A stretch of 64,000 nt of DNA from Massilia oculi (GCF_003143515.1 NZ_CP029343.1:4216001-4280000), one strand, 5' to 3'. Positions 1 through 10,837 are shown, counted from the stretch's first letter. A program made the numbers and translations. Notes: a model not told the origin generated them from the letters alone.

Positions 1-621
1 TTCGTCGTCGGACGGCGCGCCCTGGTCGAGCAGCGCCTGCAGCGCCTCTTCTGCCTCGGCCAGCTGGCGCCGGGCGGGACCGCCTACGGCGATGCGGCGG
101 CCCAGCGCGCCACGCAGCGAGCGCAGCACGTGGATGTTCGAGGGCGTGCCGGACACGTTGTAGCCGGCGCGCTGGTTCTTGTATTCGACGGTCTGGGTCA
201 GCTGCGTCTTGACCATGTTCGGCAGCTCGAGATCCTCGAAGAAGTAATTCATGAATTCTTCGCGCGACAGCTCGAAGATGAAATCGTCTTCGACGGTCTG
301 TTCGCTGTTGCCGGCGCGCCCGCGCCCGGCGCCGCCAGCGCCGCCGCGGGGGCGGTTGAACTGGTCGCCCTTTTGATACTCGGTATTGCCGGGGTTGACG
401 GTTTCGTACACGCCGCCATGGGCGTGACCGAAATGCGGTTCGTTCACGTCCTTGACGGGAATGGTGACTTTTTCACCGTTCTCGATGTCGGTGATCGAGC
501 GGCCCTTGATGGCGCGGCCGACAGCATCCTTGATCTGCGCCTTGTAGCGGCGCAGGAAACGTTCGCGGTTGACCGCTGACTTGTTCTTGCCCTGCAAGCG
601 ACGGTCGATGAGGTAAGTCAA
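1..621 (-). CDS. yeaH: YeaH/YhbH (DUF444) family protein, 3-prime end missing
   Basis: This is the first 207 codons of a gene that continues past the left edge; the family is usually a little over 400 residues, so about half is present. The product matches the DUF444/YeaH style: a basic N-terminus (RRLQGKNKSAVNRERFLRRY), then FGHAHGGVYETVNPGN, a Gly/Arg-rich linker, and the acidic FIFELSREEFMNYFFEDLELP. I place the start at a TTG at 619-621 because a perfect AGGAGG lies six bases upstream and no ATG fits. It follows prkA on the same strand, the usual pairing: in enterobacteria yeaG-yeaH are induced by stress and nitrogen starvation. The biochemical role of YeaH is not established. Confidence 0.9.
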   Translation of the reverse strand, partial: MTYLIDRRLQGKNKSAVNRERFLRRYKAQIKDAVGRAIKGRSITDIENGEKVTIPVKDVNEPHFGHAHGGVYETVNPGNTEYQKGDQFNRPRGGAGGAGRGRAGNSEQTVEDDFIFELSREEFMNYFFEDLELPNMVKTQLTQTVEYKNQRAGYNVSGTPSNIHVLRSLRGALGRRIAVGGPARRQLAEAEEALQALLDQGAPSDDE

Positions 622-968
622 AACAGGCCTCCTGCTCTTAATAAGCGCGGAACTGGCGACATGTGGCGCTTGTCGCTGGCGCTTTGGCGCCGTCGCATGC
701 GACGGCACCCCTATCTTAATACGCTGCGCGAACGAGCGTGCGGCGCACGCGCAGCGTCAGGTCTTGCCGGCGGCGGCCTGCAGCGAACCGGCAACACGCT
801 GTGGAGCCTATCTCGGCGGGTAGAAGTCGCTCCTGGCGCGCCTGGCGGGCGTGTGCTGCGTTGCTCGTCGTTGCATGGCGCCGCCATGCTGCCTCCTCGC
901 GCCTTGCCCACGCCCACCATCCATCGCCATGAGATTCCTTCCACCCTCCGGGACGGGCTCCTCGCCCG
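622..968. other. prkA-yeaH spacer with stem-loops
   Basis: No convincing gene is seen in these 347 bases. The stretch holds two back-to-back hairpins next to yeaH (GGCGC/GCGCC at 678-691 and the perfect 16-bp palindrome at 690-705). A third hairpin (GACGGGC/GCCCGTC, 952-970) overlaps the prkA stop codon. None is followed by a T run in the direction of transcription, so they look more like mRNA processing or stabilising structures than intrinsic terminators. Open frames here have low-complexity Arg/Ala/Pro products typical of GC-rich noise. Confidence 0.5.
678..705. repeat. Tandem inverted repeats upstream of yeaH
   Basis: GGCGC-TTTG-GCGCC (678-691) is followed by CCGTCGCATGCGACGG (690-705), a 16-bp palindrome without spacer. 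They sit about 60 bases before the yeaH start codon on the transcribed strand. They could form hairpins in the prkA-yeaH transcript or be a protein-binding site. Confidence 0.5.
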
Positions 969-2891
969 TCACGAGGACTTCCGCACGCGCAAATACCATT
1001 CGCACAACAAACGCACCTGCTTTGGCGTATAGCCTTTCTCTACCATGCGGGCGACGAAGTCGGCATGCTTGTTCGCATCCTCTGCGCTCGCTTTTGCATT
1101 GAAGGAAATTACCGGCAAAAGTTCCTCGGTATTCGAGAACATCTTCTTCTCGATCACGCTGCGGAACTTCTCGTAGCTGGTCCAGGCCGGATTCTTGCCG
1201 GCATTGGTGGCGCGCGCCCTGAGGCTGAAGTTGACGATCTCGTTGCGGAAATCCTTCGGATTCGAAATCCCGGCCGGCTTTTCGATCTTTTCCAGCTCGG
1301 CGTTCAGCGATTCGCGGTCGAAGCTTTCGCCGGTATCCGGATCGCGGAATTCCTGGTCCTGGATCCAGAAGTCGGCGAAGGTCACGTAGCGGTCGAAGAT
1401 GTTCTGGCCATACTCGGAATAGCTTTCCAGGTAGGCGGTCTGGATCTCCTTGCCAATGAAATCGACGTAGCGCTGCGCCAGGTGCTCCTTGATATAGGAG
1501 AGGTAGCGTTGCTCGGTCTCGGGCGGGAACTGCTCGCGCTCGATCTGCTGTTCGAGGACGTACAGCAGGTGCACCGGATTGGCCGCCACTTCGGTATTGT
1601 CGAAGTTGAAGACCTTGGACAGGATCTTGAAGGCGAAGCGGGTCGACAGGCCGTTCATGCCTTCGTCCACACCGGCATAGTCGACGTATTCGTGCAGCGA
1701 CTTGGCCTTGGGATCGGTGTCCTTCAGGTTCTCGCCATCGTAGACCAGCATCTTGGAGAAGATGCTCGAATTTTCGGGATCCTTCAGGCGCGAGAGCACG
1801 GCGAACTGCGACATCATGCGCAGGGTGCCGGGCGCGCACGGCGCCTTGTCGAGCGAGGAATTACGCAGCAGCTTGTCGTAGATTTGTATTTCGTCGGACA
1901 CGCGCAGGCAATACGGCACCTTCACGATATAGATACGGTCGAGGAAAGCCTCGTTGTTGCGGTTGTTGCGGAAGGTCTTCCATTCGGATTCGTTCGAGTG
2001 CGCCAGCACGATGCCGTCGAAAGGAATCGCGCCGAAGCCTTCGGTGCCCTTGTAGTTGCCCTCCTGCGTGGCGGTCAGCAGCGGGTGCAGCACCTTGATC
2101 GGCGCCTTGAACATCTCGACGAATTCCATCAGGCCCTGGTTTGCCAGGCACAAGCCGCCGGAATAGCTGTAGGCGTCCGGATCGTCCTGCGGGAAATCCT
2201 CGAGCTTGCGGATATCGACCTTGCCGACCAGCGAAGAGATGTCCTGGTTGTTTTCGTCGCCCGGTTCGGTCTTGGAAATCGCGATCTGTTTCAGGATCGA
2301 CGGATAGCGCTTCACCACGCGGAACTTATTGATGTCGCCGCCGTATTCGTGCAGGCGCTTGACGGCCCACGGACTCGGAATGGCGCGCAGGTAGCGGCGC
2401 GGAATGCCGTAGTCTTCTTCGAGGATGGTGCCGTCTTCTTCCTCGCTGAACAGGCCCAGTGGCGATTCATTCACCGGCGAGCCCTTGATCGCATAAAAGG
2501 GCACGAGCTCCATCAGGCTTTTGAGTTTTTCGGCGATCGACGATTTGCCGCCGCCGACCGGGCCGAGCAAATACAGGATCTGCTTGCGCTCTTCGAGTCC
2601 TTGCGCCGCATGGCGGAAATAAGACACCACCTGCTCGATCACTTCTTCCATGCCGTAGAACTCGCGGAAGGCCGGATAGATCTTGATCACCTTGTTGGCG
2701 AAGATGCGCGACAGGCGCGGATCGAGGCGGGTATCGACCAGGGTCGGCTCGCCGATCGCCGCCAGCATGCGCTCCGGCGCGCTGGCATAGGTCAGCGGGT
2801 CTTTCTTGCACAATTGGAGATATTCCGCCAGGGAGTATTCCTCTTCCCGGGTACGCTCATAGCGGGCCGCGTAGTTTTCAAAGATGCTCAT
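969..2891 (-). CDS. prkA: PrkA family serine protein kinase
   Basis: A 640-residue PrkA (YeaG in E. coli, about 644 residues), a cytoplasmic AAA-like protein with a C-terminal kinase-type domain, linked in other bacteria to stationary-phase, nitrogen-stress and sporulation responses. The protein begins MSIFENYAARYERTREEE. A Walker A loop GPVGGGKSS is at residues 110-118, and the acidic DGTILEEDYGIPRRYLR region and the LAHSNESEW segment fit the family. An in-frame upstream extension to 2945 exists, but the start at 2889-2891 has AAGGAAC seven bases upstream and matches the family N-terminus. yeaH follows on the same strand after 347 bases. The usual third partner, spoVR, is not in the window and may lie to the left. 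Confidence 0.96.
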   Translation of the reverse strand: MSIFENYAARYERTREEEYSLAEYLQLCKKDPLTYASAPERMLAAIGEPTLVDTRLDPRLSRIFANKVIKIYPAFREFYGMEEVIEQVVSYFRHAAQGLEERKQILYLLGPVGGGKSSIAEKLKSLMELVPFYAIKGSPVNESPLGLFSEEEDGTILEEDYGIPRRYLRAIPSPWAVKRLHEYGGDINKFRVVKRYPSILKQIAISKTEPGDENNQDISSLVGKVDIRKLEDFPQDDPDAYSYSGGLCLANQGLMEFVEMFKAPIKVLHPLLTATQEGNYKGTEGFGAIPFDGIVLAHSNESEWKTFRNNRNNEAFLDRIYIVKVPYCLRVSDEIQIYDKLLRNSSLDKAPCAPGTLRMMSQFAVLSRLKDPENSSIFSKMLVYDGENLKDTDPKAKSLHEYVDYAGVDEGMNGLSTRFAFKILSKVFNFDNTEVAANPVHLLYVLEQQIEREQFPPETEQRYLSYIKEHLAQRYVDFIGKEIQTAYLESYSEYGQNIFDRYVTFADFWIQDQEFRDPDTGESFDRESLNAELEKIEKPAGISNPKDFRNEIVNFSLRARATNAGKNPAWTSYEKFRSVIEKKMFSNTEELLPVISFNAKASAEDANKHADFVARMVEKGYTPKQVRLLCEWYLRVRKSS

Positions 2892-4502
<1,611 letters not shown>

Positions 4503-4523
4503 TGTTCGGATAGGAGCGGATCC

Positions 4524-7055
4524 ATGTTCATCCAGGCTCTTCGCATGACGGCGCGCGACTGGCGCGCCGGTGAGCTGCGCTTCCTGCTGGTGGCGCTGAT
4601 CGTCGCGGTCGCGGCCCTGAGTTCGGTCGGCTTCTTCATCGACCGCATGCGGGCGGGCATGGACCGCGACGCCCACCAGCTGCTCGGCGCCGACCTGCTG
4701 GTCAATACCGACGACCCGGTGCGCCAGGAATGGCGCGCCGAAGCCTCGAAAAGAGGCCTGCTGCTGGCCGACACCGTCACTTTCCCGAGCATGGCGCAAG
4801 CCGGCGAGGGCGACGACTCGCTGGCCCAGCTGTCGTCGATCAAGGCGGTATCGACAGGCTATCCGCTGCGCGGCCAGGTGAGCATCACGACCGATCCGGT
4901 CGCCGCCGCCGGCGCGCAAGGCACGCCCACGCGCGAGGTGCCGGCGCGCGGCACGGTCTGGGTCGATCCCGGCCTGCTGCCGCAGCTGCGCACCGAGGTC
5001 GGCGCCACGCTCACCCTGGGCAACAGCCAGTTCCGCATCGCCCAGCTGATCGCCACCGAGCCCGACAAGGGCGCCTCGTTCGCCAACTTCGCGCCGCGCG
5101 TGATGCTGGCGCTGGAAGACCTGCAAGCCACCGGCCTGGTCGACGACTTCGCGCGCGTGAGCTTCCGCCTGATGGTCGCATCGAAAGACGCGAACGACAT
5201 GGCCGCGGTGCGCGACTACGAACAGTGGATACGGGCCCAGATCCGCGACAACAACATCAAGGGCGTGCGCATCGAGACGCTGGAGAACGGCCGTCCCGAG
5301 ATGCGCGCGACGCTCGATCGCGCCGGCCTGTTCCTGTCGCTGGTGGGCTTGCTGTCGGCGATGCTGGCGGCGGTCGCCGTGGCGATGGCCGCGCGCCGCT
5401 TCATGGGCCGCCACCTGGACGCCTGCGCCATGCTGCGCTGCCTGGGACTGACCCAGAACCAGGTCACCGTGCTGTACCTGCTCGAATTCGGCTTCATCGG
5501 CTTGGCCGGGAGCGTGATCGGGGTGCTGGTCGGCTTCGGCGCCCACTTCGTGCTGCTCGAGATGATCGCCTCGCTGATCAAGACCGAGCTGCCGCCGGTG
5601 TCGATGCTGCCCGCGCTGCAGGGCGTGGCGACGGGGCTGATGCTGCTGGTCGGCTTCGCGCTGCCGCCGATTCTCCAGTTGCGCAACGTGCCGCACAACC
5701 GGGTGATCCGGCGCGAGCAGGGCGCGCCGCAGCCGGCCGCGCTGGCGACCTATGGCCTGGGCATCGGCGTGTTCTTCCTGCTGCTCCTGTGGCAGGCGGG
5801 CGATCCGACCCTGGCGCTCATCACCGCCGGCGGCTTCCTGGGCGGCTTCGCCTTCTTCGCGCTGGTGGCCTGGCTCGGCCTGCAAGGGCTGCGCCGGATG
5901 CGCGGCGCGTTCAAGAACCAGGGCTGGCGCTTCGCCGTCACCTCGCTGCAGCGCCGTCCCGGCGCCACCGTGGTGCAGGTGGTGTCGCTGGCGCTGGGCC
6001 TGATGGCGCTGCTCCTGCTCACCGTGGTGCGCGGCGACCTGATGGCGGCCTGGCAGCTGGCCACCCCTAGCGACGCGCCGAACCGCTTCGTGATCAACAT
6101 CCTGCCCGAGCAGAAGCAGTCGGTCGAAGGCCAGCTGCTGGCGGCCGGCGTCAGGGAGCCGGTGCTGTACCCGATGATCCGTGGCCGCCTGACGGCCATC
6201 AATGGCGACGCGATCACGCGCGACACCTTCCAGGACGGCGAGGCGCGGCGCCTGGCCAACCGCGAATTCAACCTGTCGACCACGGATGTGCTGCCGCAGG
6301 CGAACGAGGTGGTGCAGGGCGAGTGGTTCAGGGACGCGCCGGGCGTGGCCGAGGCCTCGGTCGAGCAGAGCATCATGGAGCGCCTGGGTTTGAAACTGGG
6401 GGACAGCCTGCGCTTCGACATGGCGGGCCTGCTGGTCGAGGCGAAGATCACCAGCGTGCGCAAGCTCGAGTGGGGCTCGATGCGCGCCAACTTCTTCGTC
6501 ATCATCAATCCGGCGGCGATGGCGGACGCGCCGACCACCTATATGACGGCCTTCCATGTGCCGCCCGAGGGCGCGAACCTGGGCAATGCGCTGACGCGCA
6601 ACCATCCGAATCTGACGGTGATCGACGTCTCGGGCATCATCCGCCAGCTGCAGGACGTGCTGGACCAGGTGGTGACGGCGGTCGAGTTCCTGTTCCTGTT
6701 TACGCTCGCATCGGGCGTGCTGGTGCTGTATGCGGCGCTGATGGGATCGCAATCCGAGCGCACGCGCGAGGCCGGCCTGCTGCGCGCGCTGGGCGCCACG
6801 CGCCAGCAACTGGCGCAGGCGCAGCGCATCGAGTTCGTGCTGGTGGGCGGCCTGGCCGGCTTGCTGGCGGCGAGCGGCGCGGCGGCGCTGGGCTGGGCCC
6901 TGGCCACCTACCAGTTCAAGTTCCCGTGGGTGTTCGAGCCGGGCGTATGGATCGCGGGCCTGTTCGTCGGCGCGCTGTGCGCGATCGTGGGCGGCTGGCT
7001 GGGCCTGCGCGGGGTGTTGCGGCAGCCTCCGCTGCAGACGCTGCGCGAGGCGTAA
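4524..7055 (+). CDS. FtsX-like ABC transporter permease (YbbP type)
   Basis: An 843-residue inner-membrane permease with two FtsX-type units. Hydrophobic segments occur near residues 20-40, in three clusters around residues 270-390, and again at 405-450, 490-510 and 720-835, with large periplasmic domains between. The C-terminus has the family signature SERTREAGLLRALGATRQQL. This is the YbbP architecture, whose relatives work with a LolD-like ATPase (YbbA) in lipoprotein or lipid handling. No ATPase gene lies next to it. The start has AGGAG eight bases upstream, and the gene follows the deaminase by 21 bases, so the two may be cotranscribed. Confidence 0.9.
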   Translation: MFIQALRMTARDWRAGELRFLLVALIVAVAALSSVGFFIDRMRAGMDRDAHQLLGADLLVNTDDPVRQEWRAEASKRGLLLADTVTFPSMAQAGEGDDSLAQLSSIKAVSTGYPLRGQVSITTDPVAAAGAQGTPTREVPARGTVWVDPGLLPQLRTEVGATLTLGNSQFRIAQLIATEPDKGASFANFAPRVMLALEDLQATGLVDDFARVSFRLMVASKDANDMAAVRDYEQWIRAQIRDNNIKGVRIETLENGRPEMRATLDRAGLFLSLVGLLSAMLAAVAVAMAARRFMGRHLDACAMLRCLGLTQNQVTVLYLLEFGFIGLAGSVIGVLVGFGAHFVLLEMIASLIKTELPPVSMLPALQGVATGLMLLVGFALPPILQLRNVPHNRVIRREQGAPQPAALATYGLGIGVFFLLLLWQAGDPTLALITAGGFLGGFAFFALVAWLGLQGLRRMRGAFKNQGWRFAVTSLQRRPGATVVQVVSLALGLMALLLLTVVRGDLMAAWQLATPSDAPNRFVINILPEQKQSVEGQLLAAGVREPVLYPMIRGRLTAINGDAITRDTFQDGEARRLANREFNLSTTDVLPQANEVVQGEWFRDAPGVAEASVEQSIMERLGLKLGDSLRFDMAGLLVEAKITSVRKLEWGSMRANFFVIINPAAMADAPTTYMTAFHVPPEGANLGNALTRNHPNLTVIDVSGIIRQLQDVLDQVVTAVEFLFLFTLASGVLVLYAALMGSQSERTREAGLLRALGATRQQLAQAQRIEFVLVGGLAGLLAASGAAALGWALATYQFKFPWVFEPGVWIAGLFVGALCAIVGGWLGLRGVLRQPPLQTLREA

Positions 7056-7112
7056 GCGCGATAATGCAGGCGCTGCGGACACGGTCCGCGGTGCCTGCGC
7101 TATCATGGCGGG

Positions 7113-7538
7113 ATGTCCGAACACCACACCGAAACACAGACCGACGTGCAGGCCGAACCCCAGACCCTGTACGAGATGATGGGCGGCGGCGAGCGCTTGC
7201 GGGCGCTGGTCGACCGCTTCTATGACCTGATGCAGCTGGAGCCGGATTTCGCCGGCATCCACGCCATGCACCCGGTGCCCAACGACAGCTCGCGCGAGAA
7301 GACCTTCATGTTCCTGTCCGGCTGGATGGGCGGCCCCGACCTGTATATCGAGCGCTACGGCCACCCGCGCCTGCGCGCGCGCCACCTGCCGTTCGCGATC
7401 GGCAGCGCGGAACGCGACCAGTGGCTGCGCTGCATGGCCTGGGCCATGGAAGACATGGGCTACGACGACACGCTGCGCGTGCGCATGATGAATTCCTTCT
7501 TCCAGACCGCGGACTGGATGCGCAATAAACCTGACTGA
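7113..7538 (+). CDS. Group II truncated hemoglobin
   Basis: A 141-residue small globin (trHb2/GlbO type). The MGGGERLRALVDRFYDLM start, FLSGWMGGPDLYIERYGHP and RARHLPFAIG segments are typical of the group; His91 in RARHLPF is the proximal haem ligand by position. Such proteins bind O2 or NO in the cytoplasm and are linked to oxygen delivery and protection from reactive species. The gene lies 57 bases after the permease and 9 bases before rmuC on the same strand. A GGCGGG sequence precedes the ATG. Confidence 0.93.
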   Translation: MSEHHTETQTDVQAEPQTLYEMMGGGERLRALVDRFYDLMQLEPDFAGIHAMHPVPNDSSREKTFMFLSGWMGGPDLYIERYGHPRLRARHLPFAIGSAERDQWLRCMAWAMEDMGYDDTLRVRMMNSFFQTADWMRNKPD

Positions 7539-7547
7539 TTGTCATCC

Positions 7548-8867
7548 ATGACCGTTGCCGAAATCCTCATCCTGCTCGGCCTCGTTCTGGTGGCCGGCCT
7601 GCTGGTCGCTGTTTTGCTGCGCATGCGCGGCAATGGCGACGGCGCCCACGTCGAACGCCTCGAGCGCGAGCTGCGCCAGGAGCTGCAGTCGAGCGCCCAG
7701 GCGACGCGCCAGGAGCTGTCCTCTCATCTGGCGCAGTATCACAATGCCACCGTCCAGCAACTGGACAGCATGCGCCAGCAGATGCAGCTGCATTCCAGTA
7801 GCGGGCGGGAAGAACAGGCGCGCGCGCTGAAGCGCTTCGCCGACACGCTGCAGCAGACGCTGGGCAATCTCACCGAATCGAACGCCCAGCGCATGCTCGA
7901 GGTGCGCAACACGCTCGAAACCAAGATCCGCGACCTGCAAGGCGATAACGCCAAGCGCCTCGAAGAGATGCGCCAGACGGTCGACGAAAAACTGCATGCG
8001 ACGCTGGAGACGCGCCTGTCCGAATCGTTCCGCCAGGTGTCGGAGCGGCTGGAAAAAGTGCACCAGGGCCTGGGCGAGATGCAGCAGCTGGCGATCGGCG
8101 TGGGCGACCTGAAGCGCGTGCTCACCAACGTCAAGACCCGCGGCACCTGGGGCGAGGTGCAATTGGAAATGCTGCTGGAGCAAGTGCTCACCGTCGACCA
8201 GTACGCGAAGAACGTCGAGACGGTGGCCGGTTCCAACGCGCGGGTGGAGTTCGCGATCAGGCTGCCCGGCGTGGTCGACGGCGGCGCGCCGCTGTGGCTG
8301 CCGATCGACGCCAAGTTCCCCAAGGAGCAGTACGAACGCCTGCTGCTGGCCAGCGACGAAGCCGATGCCGAGGGCGTGGCGCGCGCCGGCGCCGAACTGG
8401 AACGGGCGGTGCGCAATGAAGCGCGCACGATTTGCGACAAATACGTGTCGCCGCCGCAGACGACCGACTTCGCCATCCTGTTCCTGCCGACCGAGGGCCT
8501 GTACGCCGAGGTGATGCGCCGTCCCGGCCTGGCCGACGACCTGCAGCGCACCTTGCGGGTGACGATCGCGGGGCCATCGACGCTGGCCGCGCTGCTCAAC
8601 AGCCTGCAGATGGGCTTCCGCACCTTGGCGCTCGAGAAGCGCTCGTCCGAGGTGTGGCAGGTGCTGGGGGCGGTCAAGACCGAGTTCACCAAGTTCGGCG
8701 ACGTGCTGGCGACCACCAAGCTGACGCTGGAAAAGGCCGCCAAGAACATCGAAAGCGCCGAGGTGCGCAGCCGTCAGATGGCGCGCAAATTGAAATCGGT
8801 GGAGGCGTTGCCGAGCGAGGCGGCGCAGTTGATGCTCGGGCCCGATGGCCTGGAGCGGGACGACTGA
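7548..8867 (+). CDS. rmuC: DNA recombination protein RmuC
   Basis: A 439-residue RmuC. A single N-terminal membrane segment (ILILLGLVLVAGLLVAVLL) is followed by a long coiled coil to about residue 190, then the conserved RmuC domain with TRGTWGEVQLEMLLEQVL, LWLPIDAKFPKEQYERL and FLPTEGLYAEV. RmuC limits rearrangements at inverted repeats in E. coli; its nuclease-like fold is predicted. An in-frame TTG at 7539 abuts the globin stop but has no ribosome site; I chose the ATG at 7548, which gives the usual short N-terminus before the membrane segment. No strong ribosome site precedes it, so translational coupling to the globin gene is likely. Confidence 0.93.
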   Translation: MTVAEILILLGLVLVAGLLVAVLLRMRGNGDGAHVERLERELRQELQSSAQATRQELSSHLAQYHNATVQQLDSMRQQMQLHSSSGREEQARALKRFADTLQQTLGNLTESNAQRMLEVRNTLETKIRDLQGDNAKRLEEMRQTVDEKLHATLETRLSESFRQVSERLEKVHQGLGEMQQLAIGVGDLKRVLTNVKTRGTWGEVQLEMLLEQVLTVDQYAKNVETVAGSNARVEFAIRLPGVVDGGAPLWLPIDAKFPKEQYERLLLASDEADAEGVARAGAELERAVRNEARTICDKYVSPPQTTDFAILFLPTEGLYAEVMRRPGLADDLQRTLRVTIAGPSTLAALLNSLQMGFRTLALEKRSSEVWQVLGAVKTEFTKFGDVLATTKLTLEKAAKNIESAEVRSRQMARKLKSVEALPSEAAQLMLGPDGLERDD

Positions 8868-8888
8868 TGATCGAATGAGGTGAAACAT

Positions 8889-8919
8889 GTGGGGTGGACG
8901 GCGCTGGCGTCCAACCCAC
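8889..8919. repeat. REP-like inverted repeat, copy 1
   Basis: GTGGGGTGGAC (8889-8899) pairs with GTCCAACCCAC (8909-8919) with one mismatch. It lies between the convergent ends of rmuC and the mobA-moeA gene and resembles the elements at 36213-36245 and 45412-45432. It may act as a bidirectional transcription or mRNA-end structure. Confidence 0.6.
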
Positions 8920-8941
8920 GGCTCAATGCCTATCCAGGTTG

Positions 8942-10837
8942 CTAGAACAAGCCCTCGAACGGCAAGATATCCACCATCTCCCCCGCCGCGACATTGCCTT
9001 GCCCATCATGCAGCACCACCATGCAATTCGCCTCCGACATCGAGCGCAGGATGCCCGAGCCCTGCGACCCGGTGATGCGCACCTCCGGCTCGCCATCCGC
9101 CCCGCGCGCGACGATGCCGCGCTGGTATTCGGTCCGACCCGGCTTCTTGCGGATCGCCTCGGTCGAGCGCGCACGCAGCAGCGGTAGCGGCGCCCCGGCG
9201 CCCATCATGCGCAGCAGCGCCTCGCGCGCGAAGAAGTAGAACGACACCATCACCGCCACCGGATTGCCCGGCAGCCCGAACAGAAAGGCGCTGCGGCCGT
9301 TGGACGATATCCGGCCAAAGGCCAGTGGCCGGCCCGGACGCATGCCGATCTTCCAGAAGGTCACGTCGCCCAGCTCGGCCATTACCTGTCTGGTGTAGTC
9401 CGCCGCGCCGACCGAGACGCCGCCCGAGGTGATGATGGCGTCGGCGTTCTCGCAGGCGGTGCGCAGCGCTTGCGCCAAAGCCTCCGGGCTGTCGCGCACC
9501 ACGCCCATGTCGATGATCTCGCAGCCCAGGCGCTGCAGCATGCCGTAGATCGTGTAGCGGTTGCTGTCGTAGACGCAGCCCTCGTCGAGCGTTTCGCCGA
9601 TCGAGCGCAATTCGTCGCCGGTCGAGAAGAAGGCGACCCGCAGGCGGCGCTGCACGGGAATCTCGGCGAAGCCGAGCGAGGCGCACAGGCCCAGGTCGGC
9701 CGGACGGATCACGCGGCCGGCCTTCAGGGCCGGGCTGCCGGTCTTCAGGTCTTCGCCGGCCAGGCGGCGGTTGTCCCCTGGACGGATCGCGCCCGCGCGC
9801 AGGGTGACGGTATCAATGGTCGTGCTTTCGGCGAATTCCTGCGGCAGCACGCTGTCGCAGCCGGCCGGCATCACGCCGCCGGTCATGATGCGCACGCATT
9901 CGCCAGGTTCGGGAACGATGTCGAGCGGCTTGCCGGCGTAGGCGATGCCGACCACCTTCAGCGTGACCGTGCCGTCGGCCGGCAGGTCGCCGCCGCGCAG
10001 CGCGTAGCCGTCCATGGCCGAGTTGTCGTGCGCCGGCACGTTGATCGGCGAGACCAGGTCGCGCGCCAGCACGCGGCCGAGCGCAGCGCGCAGTGCGACC
10101 ATCTCGACCGCACGCACGGGCTGCACGAAGTCGCGGATGATGCGCTGCGCGTCCTGCACGCGCAGGGCGTCCGGATCGTAGCCGTTGATGCAGCTCGCCA
10201 CCTGGGCCAGGCTGGCGGGGAAGGCCGGCGCGGTGTCGTCGAGGCCGCGCAGCTCGTCCAGGGTATTGATGTTGCGGAAGGCATCGGCGTCGTCGAAGAC
10301 CACGTCGACCGCCTTCAGGTCGCGATACCAGCCGTCGACGCGGCGGCCACCCTCGGCCAGGTAGGCCGACAGCTGCGGCAGGCGGTCGGCGCGCACCAGG
10401 CAGAACACGGGATGCGGCTGCGCGCGCATGCCCGGCTCCCGGGTCGCGGCATAGGCGACGTCGGCATCGGCTTCCTCCAGCGCGGCGAACAGGCGGGACG
10501 CCAGGTCGGCCGGCAGGAATGGCGAGTCGCAGGGCACGGCCAGCAGGTAGGGCGTGGCGCAATGGCGCAGCCCCGTTTCCAGGCCGGCCAATGGCCCGGC
10601 ATAAGGTTCCACCCCGTCTGCGATTTCATCTGGCAACACCATCACGTCGAGCGCGCGATAGGTGTCGAGGTTGCGGTTGGCGCTGACCGCCACCGGCCCG
10701 ACCTGCGGCCGCAGGCGCGCCAGCACGTGCTCGACCATGGTGCTCGACCGGAAGGGCTGCAAACCCTTGTCGACATTGCCCATGCGCGAGCCGCGACCGC
10801 CCGCCAATACCAGTCCGCTGATCATCGCTTGTTCCAT
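8942..10837 (-). CDS. moeA: MobA-MoeA fusion (molybdenum cofactor guanylyltransferase / molybdotransferase)
   Basis: One continuous 631-residue frame encodes two enzymes. Residues 1-200 are MobA: nucleotide-binding LAGGRGSRMGNVDKG (11-25), PYAGPLAGLETGL, VPCDSPFLP, and the usual MobA end FRNINTLDEL. A short linker leads to MoeA from about residue 215 (SCINGYDPDALRVQDA), with NSAMDGYA, RIMTGGVMPAGCDSV, STGDEL, SGGVSVG and GLPGNPVAV. MoeA inserts molybdate into adenylylated molybdopterin and MobA adds GMP, so the fusion would join consecutive steps. The start ATG at 10835-10837 overlaps the moaA stop by one base (TAATG); a second ATG four codons downstream is possible. Normally these are separate genes. 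An error that removed a stop codon in the sequence is the alternative explanation. Confidence 0.92.
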   Translation of the reverse strand: MEQAMISGLVLAGGRGSRMGNVDKGLQPFRSSTMVEHVLARLRPQVGPVAVSANRNLDTYRALDVMVLPDEIADGVEPYAGPLAGLETGLRHCATPYLLAVPCDSPFLPADLASRLFAALEEADADVAYAATREPGMRAQPHPVFCLVRADRLPQLSAYLAEGGRRVDGWYRDLKAVDVVFDDADAFRNINTLDELRGLDDTAPAFPASLAQVASCINGYDPDALRVQDAQRIIRDFVQPVRAVEMVALRAALGRVLARDLVSPINVPAHDNSAMDGYALRGGDLPADGTVTLKVVGIAYAGKPLDIVPEPGECVRIMTGGVMPAGCDSVLPQEFAESTTIDTVTLRAGAIRPGDNRRLAGEDLKTGSPALKAGRVIRPADLGLCASLGFAEIPVQRRLRVAFFSTGDELRSIGETLDEGCVYDSNRYTIYGMLQRLGCEIIDMGVVRDSPEALAQALRTACENADAIITSGGVSVGAADYTRQVMAELGDVTFWKIGMRPGRPLAFGRISSNGRSAFLFGLPGNPVAVMVSFYFFAREALLRMMGAGAPLPLLRARSTEAIRKKPGRTEYQRGIVARGADGEPEVRITGSQGSGILRSMSEANCMVVLHDGQGNVAAGEMVDILPFEGLF

